A stretch of DNA of 64,000 nucleotides from Brachionus plicatilis. Its lineage: Eukaryota; Rotifera; Eurotatoria; Ploima; Brachionidae. The notes below the pieces were generated by a model. That model had not been told where the DNA came from. It did no database searches and saw nothing but the letters and a program-made list of their open reading frames with translations. This document shows, in pieces, positions 49,056-61,964 of the stretch. The translations under genes were made by a program, and so were the position numbers. The stretch is taken from NCBI GenBank assembly GCA_010279815.1, contig QEOQ01000122.1, forward strand, positions 1 to 64,000, given 5' to 3'. How positions within the stretch are numbered: the first letter of the stretch is position 1; each line of letters begins with the position of its first letter.

Positions 49056-49402
49056 ATATTAATTTTTGATAATATTTATTAATTTTTTCTATTAAATTTC
49101 AAATTTTCAAATATTTTTTCTCAAAAAATGGTTGTTATCACTTTTTTCTGTGTGTTTTTTTTTGAGTATTTATCTGGTCAACAAAATTTGGCATTCATTA
49201 TGAGTCTGATCACGAAGTCCAATATTAAATCACTACTTTTTGAATTGACCATTGAACAATTTTAAAAGTCTTTTTTAATGATTCATATACTTCTTTTTGG
49301 TCAAACTTGTTACTAACTTAATAATCGTCATCTTTAAAAGACTGTATTTTAATTTCGAAATGTAAGTTAATTGACTTAAAAATGTTTATTTAAAATTTAA
49401 AA

Positions 49403-50074
49403 CTATAAATTAAATATTTTTAAAATTTTTATGTAATTATAAATTTTTAATGCGGGCCCGAATTTAATATTTAAATGTTTGATTATTTGAGAAATATCGA
49501 TCAACATTAATGCTTCACCGTCAATTAACTTGATATGTGATTTGAAAATTTGCTTTTTAAAAAATTCTCTTTTTAAATTTACCTGATCTTTAAAAGACGA
49601 CTCAAAATCTTGACAGCCTGGTATAGATTTTATAAATTCACACACTTGCTCTATTGACCAAGTCCTTAAATCTGAGTTTTTTCTCTTGGTAAAATGATCA
49701 GTGTTGATTACAAGTGGAGCATTTGTTTTTATATAATCATCGTTTGTTTGCTGCTTAGTCAAATAAACACTTTGTTTTAGTTTTTGAATTAATTCACTAG
49801 ATGGTTTTTTCAGCGGACGTTCTTTTTTAAATTGTTGCCTTTTTTTGACATTTAAATTTTCGTCATTCACTCTTTTTGATATAATATTTTTTCTATGCAT
49901 AAAATAATTTAGCAATTTTAATTTGAATATAAATTTAAACTACTTTTTGCTTTTTTTTGACTTATGATCACAAATATGTGGATTCAGCTCCGACACTATG
50001 GTTTTTTTGTTACAAAATCTACAGTATATTATCTTCTCAGCTTGAGCAGACTTGAAAAGGCTGTAATTCAACAT
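49403..50074 (-). CDS. Small zinc-finger + SAM-domain protein
   Basis: Exons on the minus strand: 50074-49944, 49892-49583, 49528-49403; introns are 51 and 54 bp, 188 residues. Exon 1 has a C2HC-type finger, YCRFCNKK ... HICDH. The C-terminus is a SAM domain: LRTWSIEQVCEFIKSIPGCQ, then IDGEALMLIDISQIIKHLNI and KFGPALKIYNYIK. This closely follows the Polycomb-group/L3MBTL/PHC-type SAM pattern (W...V..F...LPGC...F..Q.IDG.ALLLL...L...LG.K.GPALKI). The middle is lysine-rich, suggesting nuclear localisation. The second intron is a multiple of three with no stop, so the unspliced frame stays open; splicing restores the canonical Q-x-IDG spacing. Probable role in chromatin-associated oligomerisation by family analogy. 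Exact orthologue unknown. Confidence 0.75.
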
Positions 50075-52825
50075 CTACAAGCACGAATATTTAAATTAAA
50101 AGACAGCTTTTATCTTTGGGAGTGAAAATTTATACATTTGCTAATAAAAAAATTTATGAGCAGATATTTTTAGTTATATAATAGGAATTAGTAATCACTG
50201 TTGTTGTTCAGTAAGTTACATTTTTTAAATAAAAATATAAAATTCACCAAAAATTGAAGAATTTTTTTAGTTATTAATTGCAAAACTTAATGTTTAATTT
50301 TTTTTATTTTGGGTTAAAATTATGATTTCGGAGTCTTATTTAAGCTTACTAGAATTTGATAAAATCGAACAAGAAAATTCTTAAGCATCTTTCTAAAAAT
50401 GAAATTCGTAAACCTTTCATAAAAATTATATTTTTCAAGTTGTTTTTCTTAATTTCAATTTTTTGATAAGACAAAACTACAAGACTAGCTTTTTTAATTC
50501 AAGAAAATGAATAAAAAAAGAATAATTATCTAATTTAGTCTCATTTAGTAATGATTGAACTTTTCTAAATTGGAGATATAAGAAATTTAGTGTAAAAGGT
50601 TTAGGAGAGTTTAATCATAAATTTGGTGAAAAATTAGAGAAAATCGATAAATTCAAAATTTAAATAAATAAGAATATAGAATAAATTTTTTGCAGCTTTT
50701 TTGAACATTAGTTTCAGAACAATAATTACTCTTCAAAATAAATTATTAAATTATTTAGAACAAAATTTATTGTTTTTAAATTATAAATTGAAATTTATTT
50801 TTTTTTAGCATAAAATAAATTTATAAAAATTAGATTTTAATTTAGAATTTTCAAAAAATTTTTTAATTTTCATTTACAATTTTTAAAAAAAATTACGGAA
50901 CATTTTTATTAAATAAAAGATTTTCAATATGAATTCAGTTAAATTTATTTTGTTACTAATTTTTTTCCAATAATTAACCAACTTTCATTCAAAAAGGCCA
51001 AATAAATTTTTTTCTAAGATAAGTGGATCAACTAATACTTCAAGAAGAAAATAAAACTAGATTTAAAAATTGATAACTGGAAAAGCTGAATTAAATCAGA
51101 AAAATATAATAAGGTTCATTTTGAAAAGAAAAACCATGAAATTCATATATAAATGAAGAAATTATTTTTATTCAACGCTTGGACGCTCAGTTAAAAAATC
51201 AAATATTTTTCTTAAAAATTCACCAAGTTCGCTAGAAATATAAGAAATATTAAATTCAATACTAAATTGTGTTCCTGCATTTAGAAAGATATTGTGATTT
51301 AAAATTTTAATAGTTAGATTCTAAATATAACTTGTTTGCAAACAGAATTGAGTGATTATTATCATTATTAAAATTATTTTAAATAAAGTGTGGAAATAAT
51401 AATAGTCTGATCATGTCACTTGACTTAAATATTAAGTAATTTTTGAGTATCAAAATTGTCAAACATCAGTTTATTGTTGTATGTCATTCTAATAGATTTT
51501 TAAAGGCTTTTTGGACCGATCAATCCTAAGTTATTTGTTATTGTTTATTGACTTATTTTCCAAAAATCATTCCAATCTATCTTTTTTATTGATCTGATTT
51601 ATGTTTCACTTAACAAAACCATTCTTTTAAAAAAGTTTTATTCGAGCTCACTTGAATGTCTTGTTCAGTCAGCTGTTCTCAAAAGTCAATTAATGCCTGC
51701 ATTTCAAATGAATACAGATGCCTAAACTGGCATTGCAAATTCTAATAAGTACCATAAAATCTAATATCGAAGCAGGTAAATAATTTTTTAATACGTCCTA
51801 GCATTTATTACTCTGATGACTTGATTTTTCCATTATTTGTATTAAATATCACACGTAGATCTATTTCTGTAGCAAAATGAGAAAGTTGTTTGCTAAAAAT
51901 GTTTGTTGCTGTTTTCGTAGTGCATATTAAAATATTTTTTTTACAAGTTTCCAATACTAAAAATCGGTTTAAAAAAATCGATTCAATAACCAAAAATTTA
52001 TTAAAAACAATGTGGCAAGTTTTATTTTCTTTTCTACATTTTTAGAAATAATTGCGTAATTAAATTTCAAATTTTAACATGCTTAAGTATTGAGTTTAAA
52101 TTAAACAACTTAATTTCAAAATTTAAAAAAAGTTAAATAGAAAAAAACCTTGTTATGTGTAATAAAAAAATTTTTAGATTTAATTCAATTTTTTTACCCT
52201 GGTTGAATCTATGACTCTATTGAGCAATATCTGTAGAATTAAAAAAATAAAGATTTAAAAAATGTAGAGTGAAATAAAAAAAATAGAAAAAGGTAAAAAC
52301 TGAATTTTGCATTTAATAATATTATTTATTTACATGTAAAACTGTATCGACCTAAAAAAATTTCAAATTAAAGTTTCTGATCAAATTTAAATTATCGTTT
52401 TAAAAAGGTTTTTAAGAAATTTTTTATTTTAAATTTTACTACAGATGTATATTTTCGAAGTAACCTATCAATATTAAAGCTAAATTTCTGCAAATCTTTT
52501 CAAAAATTTTATGTTAGCAGAATTATGCACAATACTTCGGTTTAACATTGTTTGCTACAAATATGTCTTTGTATTTAAGATTTTAATTGAAAATCTTAAA
52601 TAATTTTTTGATATTTTTTGAGCATGATGATGAAAATTGATAATAAACTTAAATTGGCCAATAAAAATTAAATCTAATTTTAAGAGAAGAGTAATAAAAA
52701 TAAAAGATAAAAGAAAAAAAGACATACAAAGATAATTCAATTTTAAAAAATTGACATTCTGAAAAAGAAAAAAGAAATAGTTAGGTACTAATTACACTTT
52801 TTTTTATTTTAAACAACTTCAAAAT
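50075..52825. other. Gene-free AT-rich stretch
   Basis: No supported gene. A minus-strand frame at 51808-51993 has a somewhat protein-like composition (ETCKKNILICTTKTATNIF) but no start context, partner exon or recognised family. Confidence 0.45.
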
Positions 52826-52929
52826 ATGATTTCTCGAAATTTACCTAACAGGAAGGCTGAAAATAGGGCTATAGCCGCTCGGAACTGCCCTGGATTTCAA
52901 ATCCAAATTATTTATTTAAATAAAAAATT

Positions 52930-54275
52930 TACACAATATGGCTTTAGACGATTAAGGAAGACTGCATTCAACCTTATCTTTTTGATTCAAAAAATATCTG
53001 AGTCTTTTTGCAGATCTAAAAAGGTGTGCGGTCTCTTTTTTGATATTTCTAAGGCATTTGATAAGGTTTGGCATGAAGGTCTCTTCTATAAACTAATTAA
53101 AGCTCAAATACCTGACTATCTTATCCTCTGGATACGATCATTCCTGTATCACAGATCGTTCAAGGTAAAAGTTAATGACTTTACATCAAATTCATTTCCA
53201 ATTAGGGCAGGCGTCCCACATGGCTCAGTAATAAGTCCCTTACTTTTTAGCTTATTAATGATGTTCCCATAGCTGATATTTCAAACAAAAAATACTCACT
53301 CCTGTTTGCTGATGATCTGATTACTTTCTTCATATTTAAAAAGACAGGAAGAATTGAAAGAGAAATAAGTAACTATTTAAAAGAAATAGAGCCATGGTTA
53401 TGCAAATGGAAGATGAAAATGTGCTCAAATAAATGTAGCCACACAATTTTCACAAAAAATAAGAAATTTAATAATACCTTTAGACTTCAGTCATTCAACA
53501 AAACAATTCCCTATTCTAAAACTAATAAATTTCTTGGTCTGTACTTTGATGAAAGTCTTTGCTTTGATAAACAAATTAAAGAAGTAAAGACTAAATGCAT
53601 GAATAGACTCAATATAATAAAAATTTTGTCTTCAAAAAATTGGAAGCTCAACCACAATACACTAGCTAGTCTTTACAAGGCACTTATTGGCTCAATTCTG
53701 GATTATAATTTTCCATGTCTTAACTCATTCTCCGAATCAGGTTTACAAAAGTTACAAGTTATTCAAAATACTGCTGTTAGATGCATTCTAAAACTTCCTC
53801 TCAGAACCTCCTCTGAATCATTATTCTATGAAACAGAAAATAAATTGAATATCAGTAAAATTGACCACAGATTAAGTAATCTCTTAGAAAATTACCTTCG
53901 TAATGCTCTTGATTATTCAGTTTCATTGACTAAAAGACTTGTTTCGGAGTATCAAAGAGGCTTCGATTCTAGATTTATTACGAATCCCACTCCTCTATGT
54001 AGCTGCTACCTAATTATACAAAAATTTTCTGACTCTTAAGATCTTATCTATATTTTTTGTTTTTTTTGTTTTTTTCTTTTTTCTCCCAGCTCTTTAATTA
54101 TTATTTTTGTATCTCATCCTTTCATTCATAAATGAAAAATAACTTACTTTAAATTTAAAAGTTTTTAAACTGTTTTAATTATTTTATTTTATCTTATTTT
54201 ATTTTATTATTTTTTTTTTTTTATCTGAAGGAGCGCATGCTCGAACAGAAAAACAAATAAATAATAAATAATAAT
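52930..54275 (+). mobile_element. Non-LTR retrotransposon, 5'-truncated and frameshifted, family A
   Basis: Reverse transcriptase begins at about 52930 (TQYGFRRLRKTAFNLIFLI), with LFFDISKAFDKVWHEGL, then RAGVPHGSVISPLLFSL, where a one-base shift near 53255 breaks the frame. The reading resumes as INDVPIAD ... LLFADDLITFF, so the FADD catalytic motif survives. The second frame runs to 54039 with NFPCLNSFSESGLQKLQVIQ and ends PTPLCSCYLI. A 3' hairpin GAGC-GCAT-GCTC (54231-54242) is followed by an AAATAAATAATAAATAATAA tail. Closely related to the copy at 61965-63215 (same LNHNTLASLYKALIGS-type block). Inactive. Confidence 0.85.
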
Positions 54276-54746
54276 AGGCTCCGAATTCGATCATATCAGT
54301 TTGACAATTAATGGATTCATTTCTTCCCTATATTCCTCTCACTCAACTCAAAAAGTAAATTTGTGACAATAAATATTTGACAGATTGCTGAAAATAAATC
54401 GCAAGTTTTAAGTAAATTTTTTATTCCAGAATAGTAAATATAAAATAAATAATTTAATTGTTTAACTAATAATAAATTAATCGTTAAATATTTATAACAA
54501 ACATATTTATTCATTAATTTATAAGGCTAATGAATACGATGAAGGGTTCAAGTCAAGATTTGAATACCTGACTTCGTAATTGCTTCCCACAATTGTTTCT
54601 TTGATTTCCGGACAACTGAATTCTTTAAATGTTAAATTCATGTCCTATCCTTTTTAAATTTTATATTCATTATTTTCAATTTTCAATTTTTTATTTTTTA
54701 AATGAATTTTTCTTTTTTAAAATAATCGCTATTGATTCGTATTGAA
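54276..54746. other. Intergenic AT-rich stretch
   Basis: Nothing recognised between the retrotransposon tail and the GGGT-ended element. Confidence 0.45.
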
Positions 54747-54754
54747 AAAAATTA

Positions 54755-55499
54755 GGGTTTTGCCTGTTATATGACCAGTGACTTTATGTCGATTTGGTGA
54801 CCAGGTATTTTTTCTGACTGGTCACATATTCACTGATCACCTAATATGTGACCAGGCAATATTATTATTAAAATAAAGAATTTTTTTTTTTAAATTTTAT
54901 TATTTAAGTGACCAGTCATTAAATTTATGTGACCTGTTTTTTTTATTTACGTGACCAATTTAAATTATAAAAATTAAACAAAAAAAATTATTTCATTAAT
55001 TTCCCGCACTCCGGACAAGCTATTTATATGGTATTACTAGTACCACTTGCTATTTTTATGTTTGCAAAGGCCTTTTTTTACAGCAAAATGTGTCGCTTCA
55101 GATGCAATTGGAGCTTCCGATGCAATTTTTGACAACTTTTCTAATTTTTTTTTTGTTGGATTTAAATTTAGCTTGCAAATGGCTTCACTAACCTCTTCAA
55201 AATCTGATTCACAATTTTCTTCATGATCTGAATCGGTGCCATTTACCAAAAAATCTATGTATTTATAATTACAATTAAATTTTATCTGACTAAAAAGAAA
55301 TTTATGTGACCAATTGCAAAATTTTCGTGACCAAATGTTTATTTATGTGACCAGGTTTAAATTATTTATAAACATTTTTACCTAATAAATAATTTTGCCT
55401 GGTCACATATTAGGTGACCAGTGAATATGTGACCAGTCAGAAAAAATACCTGGTCACCAAATCGACATAAAGTCACTGGTCACATAACAGGCAAGACCC
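54755..55499. mobile_element. GGGT-ended DNA element with about 105-bp inverted ends
   Basis: Left end GGGTTTTGCCTGTTATATGA, right end inverted GGGTCTTGCCTGTTATGTGA. The arms match over about 105 bp and contain several GTGACCA/TGGTCAC motifs in alternating orientation. A perfect 8-bp duplication AAAAATTA flanks it (54747-54754 and 55500-55507). GGG termini with 8-9-bp duplications are reported for the Merlin superfamily, but without a transposase this is only a suggestion. Interior holds one short minus-strand frame. A broken relative lies at 45897-46140. Confidence 0.85.
55037..55249 (-). CDS. Short open frame inside the GGGT-ended element
   Basis: Seventy codons, MVNGTDSDHEENCESDFEEV ... 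GLCKHKNSKWY. Acidic N-terminal part, lysine-rich middle, internal near-repeat ASEAPIASEA. No family recognised. It could be a leftover of the element's own gene or a captured host exon; ATG and stop are present, but expression is not supported by any visible signal. Confidence 0.25.
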   Translation of the reverse strand: MVNGTDSDHEENCESDFEEVSEAICKLNLNPTKKKLEKLSKIASEAPIASEATHFAVKKGLCKHKNSKWY

Positions 55500-55793
55500 A
55501 AAAATTATTTTTTTTTAATAATTAAATATTAAAAAATTGTCCTTTTTTGTATTTGTAGCAAAAAATAAAATCAATCTATTTATTTGATAAAAAAGAAAAA
55601 ACAAAAAAACATGCAACCACGAATCGTCTATGAAAATGAATGAATACTGAATATTGCTGAACCTAATAAATCTTTAGGATAAAATTTTTTGTTTCTTAAT
55701 TATTTTGAAACCTTTACTTTTCACTAATCAGCTGTTTTAAATAATTTATTTTAGAATTATTAATATTTTATCTTCAATCTAGATAACGTGCAG

Positions 55794-55935
55794 ATAATTT
55801 TTCCGATTTCGATGTGAAAATACAATCTAATCAATTTGGAATCATCATCAACTACACCTACGCTATTACCAATGCAACAATTGTGTTTATATACGCAATA
55901 AAAAATTCCAAAAATTTAATTCTCAATTTATTTAG
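55794..55935 (+). other. Possible orphan exon encoding a membrane segment
   Basis: Bounded by CAG and by AG|GTATTG. The open phase reads NFSDFDVKIQSNQFGIIINY then TYAITNATIVFIYAIKNSK and NLILNLFR. This looks like the last helix of a seven-helix receptor, but no neighbouring exon can be joined. Upstream is a transposon, so this may be a remnant of a disrupted gene. Confidence 0.25.
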
Positions 55936-56196
55936 GTATTGTTGATTTCTTAAAAAATTTAAATATTTTCCATTTTTTTGAGATTCATACAATCAATTTA
56001 GTAATTGATGCATATCAAACATTCAAATTAAAAAAATCCCTTTTAATTTCAATAAGATTTTATTAGAAGACCAAAAAGTATCCCATGAATATGAAGTATA
56101 AAATTCTACAAAGGTCTATATGCGACCGATACTTCTTGTGGTGCTGGACATTGTCCTCTTAAATTAAAAAAATTACAAAAATTATTTCAAAAAAAT

Positions 56197-56900
56197 TTAA
56201 CCGGAAAAATAATACCCAAAATATAAATTTTGTAATAATCCTGTATAATAAGATGACCCACAGTCTCTGTGCTCAATTCTAAGACTCTCAAGCAAGTTTC
56301 CATTATCGTCCATTAATTGGTATTCAGTAAAAAGTTGATTGATCAAAAGCTTGTAAATATACCAAGTCTCGATCTTAACTTTAGTTTTAAATGTCTTCAA
56401 CAGGCGGCCTTGATTTTGAGATTCGTAGGGTACATCACCATTATCATAAGTATATGCAGCGATTTCAATTAGATCTTTTTCAGGACAATTATCCAATTCA
56501 CCTATTACATAGGAAGAATTGAAAATTAGACAACTTTGAGCTCTTCTCCATATGAAACGATCAGAGTCTTTGTGATTTGAATTGAAAATACCACAGCGAA
56601 CAGTTCCAAATAGTTTATTCCATGAAGTGCTGCACAATTTACCTTTTTCGTAATCCGAAGGAAACAAATATTGTGCACAATTTGAAGAAAACTTGATTCT
56701 CTTTACAAGTTCTGGATTATTATTCAATATGCCCAGACCCAAAAGTGATGAAAAATGACTGCCTGGCTTGACACTCAAAACAGTTTCATCTTAAGGCGAG
56801 TGATTTTAAAGATGAAAAGTTAGTTTGTTTAAAACTTACTTTGAGCAGATATGCAATATAAAATACCTAAAAGAATAAAAAATTTTAAAATATTTTTCAT
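56197..56900 (-). CDS. Secreted six-cysteine protein, unknown family
   Basis: Minus-strand exons 56900-56840 and 56789-56197, with a 50-bp GT-AG intron and phase-1 junction, giving 217 residues. Exon 1 encodes a clean signal peptide (MKNILKFFILLGILYCISAQ); the mature protein starts near NETVLSVKPGSHF. It has six cysteines (NCAQ, LCST, RCGI, SCLI, NCPE, DCGS), compatible with three disulfides, and N-glycosylation sequons near its start (NET) and middle (NSS). There are many aromatics toward the C-terminus (YYTGLLQNLYFGYYFSG). No domain recognised. The gene is well formed and the splice restores the signal peptide in frame, so I regard it as real; function unknown. Confidence 0.7.
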
Positions 56901-57642
56901 TTTAAATTGTTCAATTTTAAAGTTAGTAAAAATCAAATTAATTCAAATCATTGAATGTTTTCCAAGAGAAAGTAACATTTTTTATCGAACTAAAAGAAAA
57001 AGTTTGATAAGATTAGTTTCTTTTTAAATGAAATATGTGTGGTTTATAAAAAGTATTAGGGCAAGTCTTTTGAAATTTTTTGAGTCGGATTAAACTTATA
57101 AATTTCACAAGCTAACAATTGTTTACAAATGTTTCCTTATTTTTAATAGATTCTAATAATTTTTAATAAGTTTTTCACTATCTAATTTCTTTTTCAGAAT
57201 CAGAATCAGAAACTAGACAAAATTTTTGTGCTTATTTTTTCTAATTTTTGACTTCTAAGTCCATAAATTTTGCCCATATATGAAGTGACCATTTTTTTTT
57301 TAAATATTGAAATTTTTAATTTTCACTAATTTATTAAGAAAAAAAAGTAAAGTGTTGGAAGTCATTATTTTAATATATTTTGTTTTGGGGCAATATTAAA
57401 CCGTAACTATTTTTATTAACATGTATAAAAAAAATATACATACATACTTCAAATAATGATTCTCGATCAAAGAATAGATAACATAGTCAAATTAATTATT
57501 GATCAATCAAATTAACTAAAAGCTCACTTTAAATATTGGTATCGATTCTGATTGTAGACATATTAACCTAAAAATAGAACATATCACGATTAATTAAAGC
57601 TAAATTATCTAAATAATGATATCAAAGTCAAACTTTGTGCTC

Positions 57643-57656
57643 TTATATATAAATAA
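57643..57656 (+). promoter_or_regulatory. TATA-box-like element
   Basis: TTATATATAAATAA stands 43 bp upstream of the ATG at 57699. In AT-rich DNA such strings arise by chance; position relative to a small, less AT-rich frame is the only support. Confidence 0.35.
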
Positions 57657-57698
57657 AAGTACTCGTATCAATTGATTTTGATAAATATATTTCAAAAA

Positions 57699-57806
57699 AT
57701 GTCATCAACTTCTGACTCTTCTGTGTTCCAACGTACTACAGCGACGGTGATACATCGTGTGATGCAAGCTAAATCGAAGAGCCTCGCTTGCATCTTGACT
57801 CAATAA
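57699..57806 (+). CDS. Possible micro-gene, 35 residues
   Basis: ATG to TAA frame reading MSSTSDSSVFQRTTATVIHR then VMQAKSKSLACILTQ, Ser/Thr-rich and basic. The frame is noticeably richer in G+C than the surrounding kilobases, has a TATA-like string 43 bp upstream and AATAAA at 57889. Its last third contains a perfect 9-bp inverted repeat (57761-57769 with 57786-57794). No family recognised. It could equally be a non-coding transcript or a retrotransposon scrap. Confidence 0.35.
   Translation: MSSTSDSSVFQRTTATVIHRVMQAKSKSLACILTQ
57761..57794 (+). repeat. Perfect hairpin GATGCAAGC / GCTTGCATC
   Basis: Nine-bp perfect stem with a 16-nt loop (TAAATCGAAGAGCCTC), within the micro-gene. Stable for this AT-rich background; could act at RNA level. 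Confidence 0.55.
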
Positions 57807-58034
57807 TTGCTTGATTTTCTTTTTGCTAATTAACCTTTTCTATAAACCACCATCTCTTTTATTTTTGTATTTCTTTAATTATCAATCTAATAAATTTTGA
57901 TCACTAATAAAATTCTTTCTGGCGTAATGTTCAATTATTTGATTTCTTATTCTATAATTAGTCAACTTTATAAAATTGGTACTTTAAGCTATTTATTTAG
58001 GTTTAAATTTTATTAATGTTAGGTTTTTATTATA

Positions 58035-58240
58035 AATATTGATGATTTACAGGAAAATTAGTGATGGTATTTTTATAAAATAGTGACGATTTCCATTTAA
58101 AATAGTGATTATTTTTAGTGATGTGATAATTTTTAGTGATGTTTTCAATAAAAAATAGTGATGATTTACATTAAAATTAGTGATAAATATTGACTAAATT
58201 TAGTGACGATTTCTATTAAAAATAGTGATAGTTTAAATAC
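58035..58240 (+). repeat. Degenerate tandem repeat, TAGTGATGATTT-type
   Basis: Repeated motifs TAGTGATG/TAGTGACGATTT followed by short AT spacers, irregular period of about 20-45 bp. Non-coding; lies just left of the TATC microsatellite. Confidence 0.55.
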
Positions 58241-58357
58241 CACCCTTTTGTTTTTTAGATATCAAAAATTGTTCTGCCGACTTCGCGTTAGATTTACCTG
58301 AAAAATTTGTTTCTAATACTACAGCATAACTTGATGAGAAACCAAAAAAACTTGAAC

Positions 58358-59906
<1,549 letters not shown>

Positions 59907-61075
59907 TCATATGATTGGCCTTCCTCGTTTTCTTGGTAAATCCACTGTTGTTTCGATTGTAGCTTCATCAACTTTAGCATCAGCAAAATTTGCTTTCTCA
60001 ACCACTATTGATTCCCTAGGAGGCTCTTGTTCGACAGCTGTTTGCTCGAGATCGGATTCATTTTCTGAACTGTTCATATCACAATTATATTGGTAAAACA
60101 AAGCATTTTTTTGTTTTTTTGGTCTTCTTCTTTTGCGTTTCTGACCAATTGAAATAGTTTTGCTTCTTTTGGGAAAATTTAAAGCTTGTAACGGCATACA
60201 AGGCCAAAAAGATAAATGCAGATGTAGTTTTTAAAAAATTCTCTACAATTGCATTTACTTTGTTTCCAATCATCGGGGCTTAGATTGGTCTCGTTGATCT
60301 GGGAAAATTGAGAGTAGTCACTGAATGACAGCAAGATAAATTTTGTTTTGTAGAAATATAGTCGTCAACTGTTTCTTTTGTCAGCTTAAGATTTAAATTT
60401 TGATGGCTATAAAAAATACGACCATTAGAGGAAAAGATTTTTTATATTGCTGGTCCATTTAAAAGCGGCAGTATACAATTGTAGATCGCAATTAAGTCAG
60501 CATAAAAATTTGCGTGATTTACGTTTTCGGGATGTCTGTCTCTTGACCAACGTAATAATGGCATTCTCTAAGATTGAAAGGAATGAGCTTAAATTGTGAC
60601 GTTGCATCATAGTCGACATTAGCTTGATGATTAGATTCCAGGATTACAAAGCATTATTTGTGAATGACACACCAGGAGCTTAGCCTTCAAACCAGCCTTT
60701 TAATCTTTAAAAAAAATGATTAAGTAAGATGAAAATATTAATGAGATTAATTATATCTTATAGTCTACTCGCGGCAAAAATAGTCAAGGAAATTGTCTAT
60801 GAGCTGAAGATCATCATCCGAAGTAAGATGTTATAAAGCCATTGTGACGCATTTCGGTAATGTCGGCGAACAAAGGAAATAAAAGCAAACAGTGTCAATT
60901 CGTTTGCGCTTGTATTGGTATTTCCATAAGTTGCTATCTTGGCTAAATTAATTAATCAATCCTTACTTGTAAACAGAAGCATCTTTTTGCTGAATGAATT
61001 CAGTCAACTTAATGCTACCTTTTGATATAAAATTCCTTCATTGAAATTTGAAATTGTTGATTCAGTGGTAGACAT
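59907..61075 (-). pseudogene. Decayed, internally deleted MULE-family transposase
   Basis: On the minus strand a start near 61075 reads MSTTESTISNFNEGILYQ, then, after a shift, KGSIKLTEFIQQKDASVYK. Next comes a scrambled stretch where the N-terminal FLYWCH and catalytic parts should be. Around 60720-60530 TNNAL and RHNLSSFLSILENAI are readable (family pattern W.EG.APG...TNNALE..N..IK...T.R.R..LS.FL). Then DDWKQSKCNCREFFKNYIC corresponds to the SWIM zinc-finger region. The intact C-terminal part (59907-60197) reads IGQKRKRRRPKKQKNALF and ends with an AT-hook-like RKRGRPII. Multiple stops and shifts; not functional. Confidence 0.65.
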
Positions 61076-61118
61076 CCTTTTATTAAATTTATTTCAGTTT
61101 TTCTTATTGATAAGTATT

Positions 61119-61170
61119 TTTATTTATTTATTTGTTAAATCTGTATCTAGTTAATGCTCCTTCAGGATAA
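61119..61170 (-). repeat. Degenerate LINE 3' tail, minus strand
   Basis: Reverse complement reads CCTGAAGGAGCATTAACTAG and then AACAAATAAATAAATAAA, the layout of the family A tail with a decayed stem. Confidence 0.5.
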
Positions 61171-61379
61171 AAATATAAAATAAGAGTAAAAATATTATAT
61201 AATAAAATAAAAAAAAGGGTTAAAAACTATTTGTTGAAAAAGAAAGACAAAAAAGGAAAAGGTTCTTTAGAAAGTCTAATATACAGTTTTATATAAATAT
61301 TTTTAATAAAAGTAATTAATATAATAAAAATCGATAGGTATCTACTTTTTCTTTTTTTTAACCCTATCAATTATAATTA

Positions 61380-61740
61380 TATCAGTTTTAATTTTTGTCA
61401 CCTATTCTAATTAAATTTGTCAACTTGATTTTAATTTTAGTTGTCACCTCAAAATAATTGATTTGTAATAAAGATAATTAATTAGTCAATTGAAAAGTAT
61501 TTTTGTCACTCAAATCATTTCTTTATCAGTTTATTAATTTGTTTATCATCAATTCAAAAATTAACATGACAAAATTATATTTTGTCAATTAATATATATA
61601 TTTGCAATTAAAACTAGATAATTCGTCAGTTAAACTAGTGTCAATCTGAAAAAATAAATGTCATTTAAATAAATGTTTTATCAATTAGTTTTTATATTTG
61701 TCAATTAAAAAAAATATTTGTAAATATAATATAAAAAAAT
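61380..61740. repeat. TTGTCAATTAA-rich region
   Basis: Many copies of TTTGTCAATTAA/TTGTCAC-like motifs at irregular spacing; see the counterpart at 59565-59906. No coding sequence. Confidence 0.4.
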
Positions 61741-61762
61741 GGGGACTGGACAAAAGATCGAA

Positions 61763-61890
61763 ATTAATTAATGTCGAATAATATCGAAAATTAAAAATGT
61801 CGAAAAAAGAAATATTGAATAAATTGATTTTTATTAATGTCGAAAAAAAAATATCGAAAAAAGAAATATCGAAAAATGAAATGTCGAATT
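61763..61890 (+). repeat. Short repeat of TCGAAA motifs
   Basis: About ten copies of ATGTCGAA/ATATCGAAAA in roughly 130 bp, irregularly spaced. Not coding; possibly part of a transposon's subterminal region or a local slippage product. Confidence 0.55.
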
Positions 61891-61964
61891 TGTTAAATGA
61901 GTGTCATAATCAATTAAGTTAATCTATTAAATTCTTTGACATGCCATCAATAAACAACTCGAAG

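Noticed and set aside
51808..51993. Minus-strand 61-codon frame
   Set aside because: Somewhat protein-like but no family, no partner exon and no start or splice context; kept only as a note.
57720..57800. Hammerhead-like ribozyme considered for the hairpin region
   Set aside because: The conserved CUGANGA and GAAA core is absent.
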